From NCBI GenBank assembly GCA_963565915.1, contig OY751485.1, forward strand, positions 1,798,001-1,862,000: a stretch of 64,000 nucleotides of DNA. Reading direction: 5' to 3'. The stretch's first letter is position 1. Each line of letters begins with the position of its first letter. The notes under the pieces are model-generated. The model was not told the DNA's origin. It made no database searches and saw nothing but the letters and a program-made list of their open reading frames with translations. Of the stretch, positions 33,965 through 45,636 are shown in pieces. This DNA comes from Entoloma clypeatum. Lineage: Eukaryota; Basidiomycota; Agaricomycetes; Agaricales; Entolomataceae. The position numbers were made by a program, and so were the translations under genes.

Positions 33965-34720
33965 GAATTGTGATAAACAGTGCAGCATGAGTTCCCTTAA
34001 ACACAAAAAGCAACATTTCTTACTTTCTCCTTTCCACAACCACACTAGATTACATGTAATATATATATACTATTTAACCATTGCATGTGAACCTATTGAG
34101 ACCATTCAAACACAATTCAAGGACTTCATAAGATGAATATGAGCAGAATAGATCGAAAATTTGATCAAAAATTTTTATTTCAGATTTGGATTCTCCACAT
34201 TCAGGGGATCTTATAGCACATTTGTTTTTCAAATTTGGTTGATTCATTATGGAGATATAACACATTTACTGAAATCTGCACATTTCATTATTTCTACCAT
34301 ATCTAGACTTCTAAAAATTATACAAAGTGTGTCAGAAGGTGAATACATATCCCATAAGTAGTTCTATCACTTTAAGCTATTATTAGGCTATGAGGAAGGC
34401 ACCGCGCGCGCCTGTGCGATGCATTTTGTGCATTGTTTACTATTATTTGTTGCAGAGCACAGCACCTCTATAACTTAAAATCTGTGGCAAAATTTCAGAG
34501 AAACAATACATATTGAGTGAGATATAATCCCCTCCTACATAATTGATATAGTAGAAACCCTTACTTGTTCCTGTGTAGACATAATAAGCAGATGTGCGAT
34601 GTTTTTGGGGATTTGTTTACATGTATTTGACACATTTGATGCGCGCTTGATGCACGTCATCCAACGTCGAAATGATGCGTCCACCCATTCCTGACCTTGC
34701 AATGAGGGGCACACATGTTT
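33965..34720 (+). repeat. Repeat R2, copy 1
   Basis: About 740 bp homologous (roughly 80 percent by eye) to 48640-49364 in reverse orientation. A 66-codon frame (MIKNFYFRFGFSTFRG) corresponds to a 109-codon frame in the other copy, but stops differ, so coding is doubtful. Terminal repeats were not seen. Confidence 0.6.
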
Positions 34721-34897
34721 AAAAGGTTAAAATATATTCATAGATTTTATTGAAAGCCTGTGTCTACATGTGATCGGGGCAGGGGAGGGTGCACACACAC
34801 CTTTTGTCTTTTTTGGCTGGTTGTGCCTATTTTGGAAGTGGCCTATTTGGGAAGTGAAAAAGTGGGTATGTAGAGTGAGTGAGCAAGAAATTACAAT

Positions 34898-34970
34898 GGT
34901 TCTGTGGCTTAGTTGGTTATATAATATAGAGGCTGAGAGTTCAAGTCTTACTGATGGCACAAATTTTGCT
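34898..34970 (+). other. tRNA-like pol III promoter boxes (possible SINE head or tRNA relic)
   Basis: TGGCTTAGTTGG at 34905-34916 fits the A-box consensus, and AGTTCAAGTCT at 34938-34948 fits the B box. The spacing (21 nt) is shorter than in a tRNA, and acceptor arms do not pair, so it is not a functional tRNA. Repeat X follows directly. Confidence 0.35.
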
Positions 34971-35195
34971 TGGTGCTGGGCCCTTGGACCGTTCTGTGAA
35001 AAAGACCGGTTTAAACTGGTCCGAACCAGTCTTTGGCCGGTCTTTCAAATCTTAAAATTTGGAGAGAACCAAGGGCTGGTTGTGATCGAAAACCTTAAAA
35101 CTTGAGACCACGGTCCAGTCTCAATCCAGTTTGTTCAGGTCCGGTTTCGGTCTGGTTTTAGGTTCTTGAGACTGGACTTAGAAACACCAGTGAGG
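34970..35195 (-). repeat. Dispersed repeat X, copy 2
   Basis: On the minus strand it begins near GTGTTTCTAAGTCCAGTCTC and aligns block by block with 30834-31100 (AGTCCAGTCTCAA, CTCAAGTTT, CCAAATTTT, GACTGGTT). Confidence 0.6.
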
Positions 35196-35970
35196 CGTAC
35201 ATTGACCAAACCTCTCACAAGAATGTCTCCGGTCAAGCCCCGACACATGGTAGACAGTGCTAGTGTCATCGATAAATCCAATATAACCCATCTCCTTGTT
35301 TCATGCTTCATCACAAGAGGCGCTCAATAGTCCTTTCTATCTCGCGAGATGATCCCATGGCTCTCGAGTATCATAGCTAAGCCCATAGTGGTGACCAGCA
35401 CTATGTCCATCAGCAAACCCTGATTGGCCCTGGGAGTACTACAGAGCACTCTGTAGTGCTGTAGTATGGTAGAACAGGGTATTTGAAACAGGGAGCTCTG
35501 GTAGACTGGCAGGCCACTCTGTAGTGTCCTGTAGTGTCCTGTAAAAAGCACCCAGTACTCTAGACAGATACTCTGGGTCCAGAACCAGTGGGATAGCTGG
35601 TGGTATTGTAAACATCACACACTGTCCAGATGATGATGTGGTGCAAATTTCAAAATTATTATAAAGTTTCTCTATGCTACAAAGATGTAAATAAGTTTAT
35701 CAGCTCTCTAGGTATTGGAAATGAAGCATTGTGGGAGGTACATCAGTGAATGCAGCAGATTTCGGATAGGAATGACTTACAGCTTGCCAGGCATTGTCAT
35801 GTCCTCTGGTGTCCTGTCTGCACATCTCCCCCTTTGCCCACTGAGGTTTCACTAGAGACAAATTCACCCACCTCACATGTAGACGGGCCGCAGATCAGGG
35901 GGTTTGGGTTTGGGAGGTTCGGTTTAGATTCGAACCGCGGTTTGACATGAAAAGATGTGAAAAAAAAAAG
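35196..35970. other. Unassigned sequence with CTGTAGTG repeats
   Basis: Short repeats of CTGTAGTGTCCTGTAGTG near 35440-35545; otherwise nothing recognised. Confidence 0.4.
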
Positions 35971-35974
35971 GTGG

Positions 35975-36870
35975 CAAGAGGCTGCACGGGGCGAGAGGGT
36001 GCCACTGGAGACGAGATACGGCCACAGGGGACAAGAGGCAGCTGTTGGAGGCGAGAGATGGCCATAGGGCACGAGTGGGAGCCGTTGGGGGTGAGAGGCA
36101 GCTGAGGGAGATGAGAGGCGGCTGTTGGGGGCGAGCAAGAGACAGCCATAGGGGCATGAGTGGGAGCCGTTGGAGGTGAGAGAGAGCCAAGGGAGACAAG
36201 AAGGAGCCAAGGGAGACGAGAGGGAGCCAAGGGAGATGAGAGACGGCCGTAGGGCACGGGTGGGGGCCGTCAGAGGTGAGAGAGAGCCAAGGGAGACGAG
36301 AGACAGCCATTGGAGGTGAGATACGGCTGTAGGGCATGAGTAGGAGCCATTGGAGGTGAGAGTGGCCATTGGAGGCGAGAGACGGCCGTAGGGCATGAGT
36401 GGGAGCTGTTGGAGGTGAGAGGGAGCCAAGGGAGATGAGAGACGGCTGTAGGGCATGAGTAGGAGCTGTGGGAGGTGAGAGGGAGCCAAGGGAGGCAAGA
36501 GACAGCTGTTGGAGATGAGAGGCAGCCATTGGAGGCAAGAGGAGGCTGTTGAGGGCGGCAAGGAGCCATTGGAGGCAAGAGGCGGCCATTGGAGACCAGA
36601 GATGGCTGTTGGGCATGCAAGGAAGCCGTAGGGGATGAGAGGCAGCCGTTGAGGGTGAGAGGAGCGGCAGGAAGCCCTTGGGGGCGAGAGACGGCCATTG
36701 GGGGCGACAGGCAACCATTGGGCATGCGAGGAGACCGTAGAGGATGAGTGGCAGCTGTTCAAGATGAGAGATGGCTGTTGGGAACGGGAGACGGCCGTTG
36801 GGCACGAGAGGCAGCCATTGGGTGCAACAGGCAGCCTGTGAGGAAGCTGTAGGGGACGAGAGGCAGCTGT
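35975..36870 (+). repeat. 20-bp minisatellite, locus 2
   Basis: Roughly 43 units of 20 bp, e.g. GCCATTGGAGGCGAGAGACG and GCTGTAGGGCATGAGTAGGA. Because 20 is not a multiple of 3, all frames on the minus strand stay open and produce long artificial Ser/Pro/Leu-rich ORFs. Confidence 0.85.
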
Positions 36871-37238
36871 TTGGGGCGAGGGAAGCAACAGAGGTCAGAG
36901 GGTCGGAGTCAGAGGTGACGCTGTTGAGCGTCTTGAAGGAGATTTTGGTGGAGACGAGGCAGATCCGAAGACTGCTCTCAGCAGTTGAAGGAACTGTCAA
37001 CATTGCGTACGTGCCAGAGGAAGTGGAGGAATCGGAGTCGGAGTCGGAGGGATCGGGAAAGTCGGATGTGAATGAGGAGATAGAGGAGTTGAGCCTGGAG
37101 CAGAGGCTGGTGAAGAAGATCAAGCAAGACATGTTGAATCGGAAGAGGTTGGATATGCCAGAGCAGTCCGACATGGACATATCGGATGAGTTGGAGAAGG
37201 AGGCGGGGCCTTCTAATAAGAAACAACGTACTGAGTAG
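36771..37238 (+). pseudogene. Antisense acidic ORF of family-4 copy 2 (5' part replaced by minisatellite)
   Basis: The first ~45 codons are minisatellite. From about 36900 the frame encodes TLLSVLKEILVETRQIRRLL, an Asp/Glu/Ser-rich middle and the basic end GPSNKKQRTE. It ends 28 bases before the pol stop on the other strand. Position, helical-then-acidic order and basic tail match the C-terminal part of the gene at 23402-24356. The Zn2Cys6 exon and the coiled coil are missing here. Confidence 0.55.
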
Positions 37239-37265
37239 ATGATGAATAGTACTTGTTCTTTTGAT

Positions 37266-39366
37266 TCAGAGCGACAAAAGTGGACCAGGCTTGTCGGGAT
37301 AAGCGGAATGAAAGTCGGAGATGAGTTCTGGGGCATTTTCCAATTCATTGGCTGGTAGCCAAGAGAATTCTTCATCAGTGTCTTCGTATCCTAACCAATG
37401 GACGAAGTATAGTAGCTTGCAGCTACGTTGTCGGTCGATCTTGGAGTCAATGATTTCTGCGATTTCATATTCCAGTTCTCCATCAATGTCAATTGGAGGA
37501 GGCAGAGGTTGGGTCCGATTCAGAATGGTGTTCAGAGTTGCGGGTTTGAGCATAGAAACATGGTAGACAGGGTGAACACCGCGGAATGTGTCGGGGAGTC
37601 GGAGGGTAAAGGAATGTGTTCCAGGTTGTGCGATGATCTTGAAGGGTCCTAAGAACTTCTCTGAAAGTTTCTTGGATGGACGTGTAGTGCGGAAGAATTT
37701 TGCCTTCATTGTCAGAGGTGATGATAGATAGAATAGCCGCAAGGGCGTAGTCGGAGGCGTCTGTCTCAACAATGATCGGAGCGTTGGGAATCCAGTGTGA
37801 GAGGATCGGAGCAGTGGTGAATGCCTTTTTCAAGTCATTGAAGGCGGTTCTAGCTTCGTTAAAAAACAGCCATGGGACATGTTTCCTGGTTAAGCAAGTG
37901 AGTGGGATTGTGATGTTGGAATAGAATGGAATGAAACATCGGTAAAAGTTTGCAAAACCCAAAAAGGACTGAACATCCCTTACTCTGCGTGGTTCAGGCC
38001 AATCCTGAATAGTCTTGACTTTATCTTCCGATATTTTGAGACCGTCAGGGGAGAGGATGAATCCAAGATATTCTACAGTTTTGGCAGAGAACTCGCACTT
38101 GTTGGCGCGTGCATAAAGACCATGTTGTCGGAGATGTCGGAGGACTTCTCGGACATGTTTTTTGTGTTCCTTGGGGTTGTCGGAATAGATAAGGATGTCA
38201 TCAAGGTAAACAGTAATGCAGTTGTCCAGAAGGTCGGAGAAGATGTCATTCATGAAGCGTTGGAAGGCTGTGGGCGTGTTAGATAATCCAAATGGCATGA
38301 CTAGCCATTCAAACGATCCATAGCGAGTGCGAAAAGCGGTTTTCCATTCATCACCTTCAGCAATGCGGATGAGATGGTATGTGTGTCGGAGGTCTATGGT
38401 GGTATAAATGCGTGCTTTGCTGGCAGTGGCTAAGAGGTTGGAGATGAGTGGAAGTTTGTTCAAACCTCGGTAGTCGACGCAAAGTCGGAGAGATCCATCC
38501 TTCTTTCGGACAAAGAGGATCGGAGCGCTGTGAGGTGAACTGGAAGGTTTGATAAAACCGATATTGAGGTGCTTGTCGATGAAGTCTCGGAGCGATCTGA
38601 GTTCGGATTGCGAGAGTGAGTACATCAGACCAATCGGAGGGGATGTACCTTCCTCCAAATTGACCTTGAGGTCGTAGGGTCGATGGGGTGCAACGGTGTC
38701 GGCCTTTTTCTTACTGAATACATCAGCAAAATTGTGGTATTCCTCAGGGATGCCAGTGAGGTTGGGGGCTTCATCGGAGACAGAAGCGGATTTGGCGGAG
38801 ATGTCGGAGAGGTGAACGCGAAAAGCATATGCCCCTGGTGCTTTACAGGTGCGCAGATATGTGGCTGCATTGACCATGGTGATTTGAGGCGGGTCGGAGG
38901 TGCCCATTGGAGAGGGCGGAGTCTGCAGAGGTGGCGGAGCTGCCTTGGCAGGCGACGTCAGGGTCGGACTCAGAGTTTCAGGTAATGTGGAACGGAATAA
39001 TATACTGCCCAATACCCAGTCAATCATCGGATTGTGGTGGGTGAGCCAGTTGTGTCCTAGAACCATGTTACAAGATGAATCGAGGTTTGTCACGTAAAAC
39101 ACGATGGTCATAAGTTCACCAGAAGGGAATCGGAGAGGAAGGTCAATAGATTGAGTGATATAAGAATTTGAAGAACCATCAAAAAGTTTCAATTCCAAAG
39201 GCGGAAAAATCGGAGTCGGATGTAAGTTCAAAGAAGAAATAAATCTGGTATCTGCGAAGCAATGTGTAGAACCAGAATCAATAAGTGTTCGGATCGGAAG
39301 AGAGTCAGAATAAGTCGGAGATATCAAATCAATACATAAAGAATTTGGATTGGAGAGAGCGGACAC
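37266..39366 (-). pseudogene. pol: Family-4 copy 2 pol: RT fused to chromodomain by deletion
   Basis: Protease (TLIDSGSTHCF, LGHNWLTHHNP), RT (MPFGLSNTPTAFQRF, TVYLDDILIYSD near 38200) and the start of RNase H (VETDASDYALAAIL) read continuously. At about 37706-37713 the sequence jumps to the tail after integrase (KAKFFRTTRPSKKLSEKFLG) and the chromodomain (YEIAEIIDSKIDRQ), in another frame. Around 1.9 kb, judged against family-4 copy 1, is missing. The element cannot integrate on its own. Confidence 0.88.
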
Positions 39367-39372
39367 GTTGAT

Positions 39373-40738
39373 TCAGAGGGTTTCCAAAGGTGCATGAGAG
39401 GAGTCAACGCAGTCCCCAGTACGTGCTGGAATCTGAGGACTGCTCGTTATTTTTTTGACTCTGTCGTCTTGTCCTTGGCTTGGGCGGCACGGGCCTTTTC
39501 TTTGGAATTTGAAGACGATTTCTTCGAGCAGTCGGAAGCCTGATGACCAATTTCGCCGCAAAACATGCATAAGTTGTTGTCAAATCATCACTGGCGTTCT
39601 TGGGCGGTTAATTTACCGTCCTTGCCAAGTTTGTCGGAGTAAGCAGGTTTCGGAGATGCAGATGACGATTTGGGTTTCTGTTGTTGCTGCTGGTGGTTGG
39701 GCTTAACAGACGAGGAAGTAGGTGGGTTGGAAGATGATGAAGCGAAAGGTTTTTTGTCAGACTTGTCAGATTTTGGAGTAGATTTGTCAGAGGAACGGGA
39801 TTTCTCACGCTGATGTTCCCAGTAGTGAGCGTCGATGTTGTGGGCCATAGTCTTTAATTCGACCAGGTTCCTAGGTTTTGGGAGGGTACCTAGAACATCT
39901 TTGATTCGCTCTGCTAAACCGGTGTAGTACCAATATCGGAGCGCGCCATCATCCCACTGTGTGCGTGCGGAGAGACATTTGAAATCCACATTGTAATGGA
40001 GGATTTTCTGATTGTCGTGCATCCTAAGATTGTCCAAGCTGTCTTCAGCTTCTCTGGTCGGATCAATGGGTCCGAATTTGGATCGGAGGGTCTGTACGAA
40101 GGTAGACCAATCATCTAACCAAAGTGTGTCGTCGTCGGTTTCTCCCAAAAGGGAAGGCTCAAACCATTCGAGCGCAGTTCCTCTAAGGTACAATAATGCG
40201 AAGCCGACTTTGTTGTCATCGTTGTCATAGGTGGAGTTGTTTCTGAAGTACAGGGTGCATTGTGCAATGAAGCTGTTAAGTTTCTGCGGATCGGAGCTGT
40301 CAAAGGTGTCGGGTTCCTTTGCCTTTTTCTTCTGAGGCCTCGGAGCGTCTCTGCATCGGAGTTCCTGCGTCATAAGCAAGATTGCTTTAGCGAGGTTTGG
40401 AGTTTCTTCGCAATGGAAAGGATTGTCAGAGGCATGATCTTCGGAAGGAGGCGTCGGGGGATTGTTGTCATGATTGGAGACCTCAGGAAGATCTGGAGGT
40501 CCTTGAGTCTGAGGTGTTTTGAAATGTGGTGTCGGAGATGGAGGGTCATGAGTAGGAGGTACTGATGTTGATTGTGAGGGTTGTGTACGGCGAGCGGAAA
40601 AGCCTTTAAAAGTTTGCAAGAATGATGCCCTGTTATCCTGCGGATTGGTAGTTTTTGCGGCGGGAGTTCTGTGTGGTGCAATGTGCCATATTAAGAATTT
40701 GAAATGGACAGAAGAGCAAGTGGGAGTTTGAATATACT
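39373..40738 (-). pseudogene. gag: Family-4 copy 2 gag
   Basis: The capsid region (YLRGTALEWFEPSLL, TFVQTLRSKFGPID) is in one open frame to TAQERQ at 39588. Two adjacent TGA codons follow, then in the same frame the knuckle CMFCGEIGHQASDC (about 39560-39520). Reading the TGAs as former CGA gives a continuous gag. The 5' end abuts the LTR at 40739, and the apparent first ATG at 40766 lies inside that LTR. Confidence 0.8.
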
Positions 40739-41171
40739 TGTAAGGGCAACCACTTTCACTTTTCACTTTTCCTTTCCTTTCTTCCTTTCCTTTCTATTCC
40801 ACCATCTCCGACGTCCTCCAATCGTATCCGCTGTCTCCGACATCTTATCTGCCTCTCCGCATCCGACGACTCCGCCCCCATCCGCTACTCCACACGTCGG
40901 ATCGCAGGTACTATCATTCATCTTGTTTCCATTCATCCTTCATCGCTACTCCTGATCATTGCTCATCATTCATGCGTCTCATTTTATCTCTTATTTCATA
41001 TCTCATTTTACTATTTATCTCACTAGCTTGCAGGGGAATCCTTAGAACTTTCTCTTCAGATCTCCCTTGCAAGGTGTGTGTTGTATTACTTATCAGACTG
41101 CTCAATCTAAACTTTGGATCTCCCTTGCAAGTATCTGAGTTCGAGTCTTGGATTGTAAGGTCGCCCTTACA
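40739..41171 (+). repeat. Family-2 5' LTR
   Basis: 433 bp, TGTAAGGGCAAC to GTCGCCCTTACA, terminal inverted repeats of about 12 bp. A TATTTAT box at 41012-41018 and TCCTTAG before 41044 mark the likely promoter. Confidence 0.9.
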
Positions 41172-41173
41172 GT

Positions 41174-41183
41174 AGAAAGTTCT
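41174..41183 (+). other. Self-complementary primer-binding site of family 2
   Basis: AGAAAGTTCT starts 2 nt after the LTR and is the exact complement of AGAACTTTCT (41044-41053), which begins 32 nt downstream of the TATA-like box. Confidence 0.7.
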
Positions 41184-41215
41184 CTTCTAATTGGACCGGG
41201 TCCGATTGCATCGTT

Positions 41216-42431
41216 GTGACGATTCCGTGCTTCGGAGAAGCTTTGTCCATGTCCGACTCCAATAGATCTCACATCCCTTCCAGTTCTTCTAATTACCTCT
41301 CTGTAACTGGTGAGTCTGCTCCGCGCATAGTAATGGACAACCCCAATCGCCTTGAACAGCTCGAGCACGAGTTCCAGGAACAACGTCAAACTCTTGCTGA
41401 TATCTCGACTCAACTTGACTAACTCCTCCTCGTCTTCAATGCAATTCCTGCCCCAGCTCCGCCACCTATCCCACCTGCTCCCGCACCCGCTATTATACCT
41501 GCTCCGCTCGCTCTGGCCAATCCGGGCGTGCGTTGAGCAAAACCTGCCAATCTGTCGGACTTCGATGGATTGCACACAAATGGCTGGACCTTTCTAAACT
41601 CCTGTGAATTGTTTATGGGGCTGGCTCCGGAACAGTTTGCAGACGACCATGCTAAAACTTATCTTTCATGAAGAGTGGACATGCAGCATGCTTTGCGGAT
41701 CACATTATCCAACAGGAGCAGAGGACCGGTGCTCCGCCTTATCAGACTTGGGTGGACTTCCATGCAGTCTTTACAGTGGAGTTCACTCCAAAGAATGAGG
41801 AACAGGACGCGAGACTGATCCTCGAAGGAGAATCCTATTATCAAGGTCAACGGGATGTCGAGACCTATATTGATGAGTTCAAAGACTACCAACATTGTAC
41901 TCAAATTCCGCCATGGTCTTCATTCTGACATCCAGAACGAGATTGCCACCCTGACCCACGGATGACCTGCGGATGACAACCCCGATGAGTGGTACTCTGC
42001 AGCATGAGTCAATGACAACAATAGGATTGCCAACAAAGCCTTCAAAGCCACTGCTCCGACCCACACCTCTGCCTTCCGCAACGTTGTCGGACCAAGAGTA
42101 CCTGGCACCTCAGTATTCCCTCGCCCCTACATTCCATTCACTCCGCATACACTCCGCTGCGCCGAAAAGGGACCCTAATGCAATGGACATTGATACTTCA
42201 CGTGTCAAAGGCAAGAATGCCAATGCATGCTTCCGATGTAACAAAACGGGTCACTTTAGTTGTGAATGCCCCCTTCGCTTCGACGTTCGCTTCATGACAA
42301 TGGAGGAGCAGGATGAGTTTGTCATGGAACAACTCATGGTCAAGGATGCAGCGGAAGGCAACTCCGTTCTGCACATGGAGTCTGTGGAGTCGGAGGAAGG
42401 ACAGGAGGATTTTCCTCCCCACAGCGAGTGA
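41216..42431 (+). pseudogene. gag: Family-2 gag
   Basis: Starts near MSDSNRSHIPSSSS or MDNPNRLEQLEH. Interrupted by TAA (41420), TGA codons at former Arg sites (GVR-stop-AKPAN; THG-stop-PADD; SAA-stop-VND) and a 1-nt frameshift before MKSGHAA (41668). The zinc knuckle CFRCNKTGHFSCEC lies near 42230. The inverted copy at 56823-59988 shares the frameshift and most stops, so they were inherited from a common damaged parent. Confidence 0.8.
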
Positions 42432-45135
42432 ACAGTGCGCCCTTGTTGTCTGCTAAAAATCGTTATGCTGCCTTATTTATGGAACAATATGATCCTATAC
42501 CCTCCATCTCTAAGCCTGCAAACGATCCCATAGTCGCACCCAACTCCGCAAATCCCATCCGCCTTCGCCTCTCTAAATGGGAGCGTCGGCTTCCAAAACA
42601 ATATGTCCTCGCCTCCGCTCACTCCGACAATTCTATTGAACTAGACATAGTTCTTGAAACTACCGACACCAAAGACTCACTATCACAAAAGGCCTTACTC
42701 GACAGCGGGGCAACAGGGTCGTTTATTGAACGCACTCTGGTCGAGAAACATCGACTCTCTACTCAAAAACTACAATGCGCAATTCTGGTATACAACATCG
42801 ACGGAACTCCAAATGAGGCCGGAGCAATAACGGAGGTGTTGGATGTAGTGCTCCGCTACCGGGATCACTCGGAACGGACCCAGCTTGCAGTCACAAGTTT
42901 GGGAAAACAAGAAATCGTGTTAGGCTTCACTTGGCTCAAGGAACACAACCCCGAGGTAGATTGGACATCAGGGGAAGTGAAGATGAGCCGGTGTCCTGCA
43001 CGATGTCGGACATGCCACCAGGAGGCAGCCCAAGAGCGGAAGGAGCGGAAGTTTGAACAAGTCCGCATCCGAGCCTGTCGGATGGGTTCCACTCCGACGT
43101 CCGGTCTAGAGGAGGAGGCTCCACGTGGCCCATGGGTGGAGGATGTCACAGAAGGAGAGGAAGTGGAGGAGTTAGCGGAAGACAATGAGGAAGAGAATGA
43201 GTTTGAGGAGGGAGACCGCCTTTTTGTCGGAACAGTACCCGCGGAGGCGGAGTTCATCCGCGCTTCATCCAATATCTCGCAACATCTATCGGAGGCCTTC
43301 CTCAGTAACCAAAAACCTAAACCTTTCCACGACTCTGTACCAGACCACTTGTTTGACTTCGAAGATGTATTCTCAAAGACCTCTTTTGACACCTTACTGG
43401 AAGAGCGGACTTGGGACCACACCATTGAACTTGTTCCGGATGCCTCTCTGGCGGGTTGTAAGATATATCTGCTTGCTCCGAACAAACAGAAGGAACTCAA
43501 CACATTTTTGGAGGAAAACCTTGCAACTGGTCAGATCCGCCCTTCCAAGTCTCCGATGGCATCTCCGGTATTCTACATCAAGAAGAAGGATGGCTCCCTT
43601 CGTCTTGTACAGACTACTGGTCACTCAATTCCAAAACTATCAAAAACAAGTATCTGCTTCCGCTCATATCCAAACTGATCAATAAACTTCAACGTGCTCA
43701 ATACTTCACCAAGCTCGACATCCGCTGGGGCTACAACAATGTGCGGATAAAACCCGGAGACGAGTGGAAGGCCACTTTTTGGACCAATCGCGGACTCTAT
43801 GAACCATTGGTGATGTTCTTCAGCCTCACTAATAGTCCATCCACATTCCAGACTATGATGAACGAGATCTTTCAGGACCCTATCACTGAAGGTGTAGTCT
43901 GTGTTTACCTCGACGATATACTCATCTTCACGGAGACCCTTGCAGAGCATTGGAGAGTCACACAGATCGTACTGGAATGACTTTGCAAACACAAACTCTA
44001 TCTAAAACCAGAGAAATGCAAGTTTGAACAAACACGCATTGAATACCTAGGCCTTATTGTTGAACAAGGACATGTAGAGATGGATCCGGTGAAGGTAGCA
44101 GGGGTCGCGGAGTGGCCTGCTCTGACAAACGTCCGAGAAGTACAGTCCTTTCTGGGATTCACTAACTTCTATCGCCGTTTTATTGAAGGGTTTTTGGACA
44201 TCGCGTGCCCTCTTTTTGAGCTCACGAAGAAAGGGCCCTCTGGTCTTGGAGGGAGGGAGAAGTGTCTGCATTTGCAGAGTTGAAGTGGAGGATTACATCC
44301 GCTCTGATCCTGGTCTTAGCTGATCATGGAAAGGAGTGGCAGATAGAAGCGGATAGCTCGGACTTTGCAACTGGAGCAGTACTGTCCCAACCAACAGAGG
44401 ACGGTAAGTGGCACCCTGTCGCATTCTATTCCAAAAGCCTTAGTCAGGTGGAACGCAACTACGAGATCTATGACAAGGAGATGTTGGCAGTGGTCCGCGC
44501 ATTGGAGGAATGGAGGCACTTCCTTGAAGGAGCGGAGAAGACAGTGGAGATTTGGACGGACCACAAAAATCTTGAGTACTTCATGACAGCTCAAAAACTA
44601 AATCGACGACAGGCTAGATGGTCCTTATACCTCGCTCGTTTCGATTTCAAAATGCACCATCAACCTGGCAAGTCAATGGGCAAGTCCGACGCTTTGTCCC
44701 GACGAGCGGACCACGGAGACGGATCGCGGGACAATGAAAACATCATCCTTCTGCGACCAGAATTGTTTGCAGTGCGAGCAATGCGGGGGGTAACTGTTCA
44801 AGAGGAAGAACACGACGTCCTCCGCCAGGTCCGACAGGGAATCCGAGAGGGGTTACTGGAAGATAGTGTGGCGGAGGTTGTCAAATCCCTTCCGTCCGTC
44901 GGAGCGGGGTCCGTCCGTAGTGCGGAGTGGAGGCAAGCGGAAGGTTTGCTCTACTTCAGGGATCGTATCTATGTTCCTAACAATCCCCAACTGCGTCATC
45001 GGATCCTCACACAACACCATGACACTCCGGTGGCCGGACATCCTGGACGGTGGAAAACCTTGGAACTGGTGTCGCGCAATTACTGGTGGCCGCACATGTC
45101 CCGTTTAATAGGTCAATATTGCAAGACATGCGACC
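42428..45135 (+). pseudogene. pol: Family-2 pol, N-terminal part
   Basis: Protease (LLDSGATGSFIERTLV near 42710), a Glu-rich spacer and RT. A 1-nt deletion after RLVQ (about 43611) shifts the frame; RT continues with YLDDILIF (43907). TGA at LE-stop-LCKH (43978), a frame change near 44240, then RNase H (IEADSSDFATGAV) and integrase zinc finger (HPGRWKTLELV, CKTC). Cut at 45135 by the family-1 insertion. Confidence 0.88.
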
Positions 45136-45536
45136 TGTTATGCTTAACAAACTGTTCCAAGGTTCGGACAGAGTATGCAGGAAGTGGAAAGGCGAAGAGC
45201 AATGTGATTGCTAAATCTAAGGAATCTACTACAGTACAAGAAGTTTATATAGGTACTGACTATAGGCGGTAGCGGATGAGTCAGTGCTGCGGAAGGCAGT
45301 GCGCATGAGTAAGGCAACTGCGGAAGGCTATGTACAATGAGTAAGCTGACTGCAGGAAGCGAGTCAGTGTGGGAGCAAAGTATACTAAAGGGGATGATGA
45401 AGTAATGTAGTGAGTCAGACTGGGAATCGAAGGTTGCAAAAGTAGACATTAGACATAGTAAGTTCGTAAGAGGGCGCCGAGTCGGGCCGATAAGTAAAAG
45501 ATATGATGTGGTCCTCATACCGTAGAGTCCGTAACA
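45136..45536 (-). repeat. Family-1 copy 2, 3' LTR
   Basis: 401 bp, TGTTATGCTTAACA to GTCCGTAACA, a diverged subfamily of the element-1 LTR; nearly identical to 60477-60877. Confidence 0.92.
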
Positions 45537-45636
45537 TGTTCCCCCTCCAAGCTCTGTGTCCTCACAGAGTCACTGTCCCCATCCCTCGTTGTTGCCGGGA
45601 TCGGACCAGTTTGGACCCTCCTTGAGGCTCCAATCA
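45537..45636 (-). pseudogene. Family-1 copy 2 ORF3, C-terminal end
   Basis: Encodes SLKEGPNWSDPGNNEGWGQ (45626-45570), matching the tail of ORF3 in element 1; then the polypurine tract. Separated from the rest of ORF3 (51098-51571) by the Tc1-bounded block. Confidence 0.8.

Larger units (their letters stand above)
36890..40738 (-). mobile_element. Family-4 Ty3/gypsy element, copy 2, deleted
   Basis: Contains gag and pol on the minus strand but lacks both LTRs in view: the 3' side runs into the minisatellite and the 5' side stops at the family-2 LTR (40739). RNase H and integrase are deleted. Confidence 0.8.

Noticed and set aside
34898..34970. Functional tRNA gene
   Set aside because: A-B box spacing too short and acceptor and T arms do not pair.
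35797..37375. Long minus-strand ORFs of 151, 363 and 483 codons, Ser/Pro/Leu-rich
   Set aside because: They are produced by the 20-bp minisatellite, which stays open in all frames; no domain and no conserved start.
42865..43503. 212-codon ORF opposite to family-2 pol, identical at 57201-57839
   Set aside because: Shadow of the pol reading frame; identity follows from the converted tract.
43600..43690. Programmed frameshift in RT of family 2
   Set aside because: The shift is a 1-nt loss with no slippery site; its presence in both copies is explained by the near-identical converted tract.
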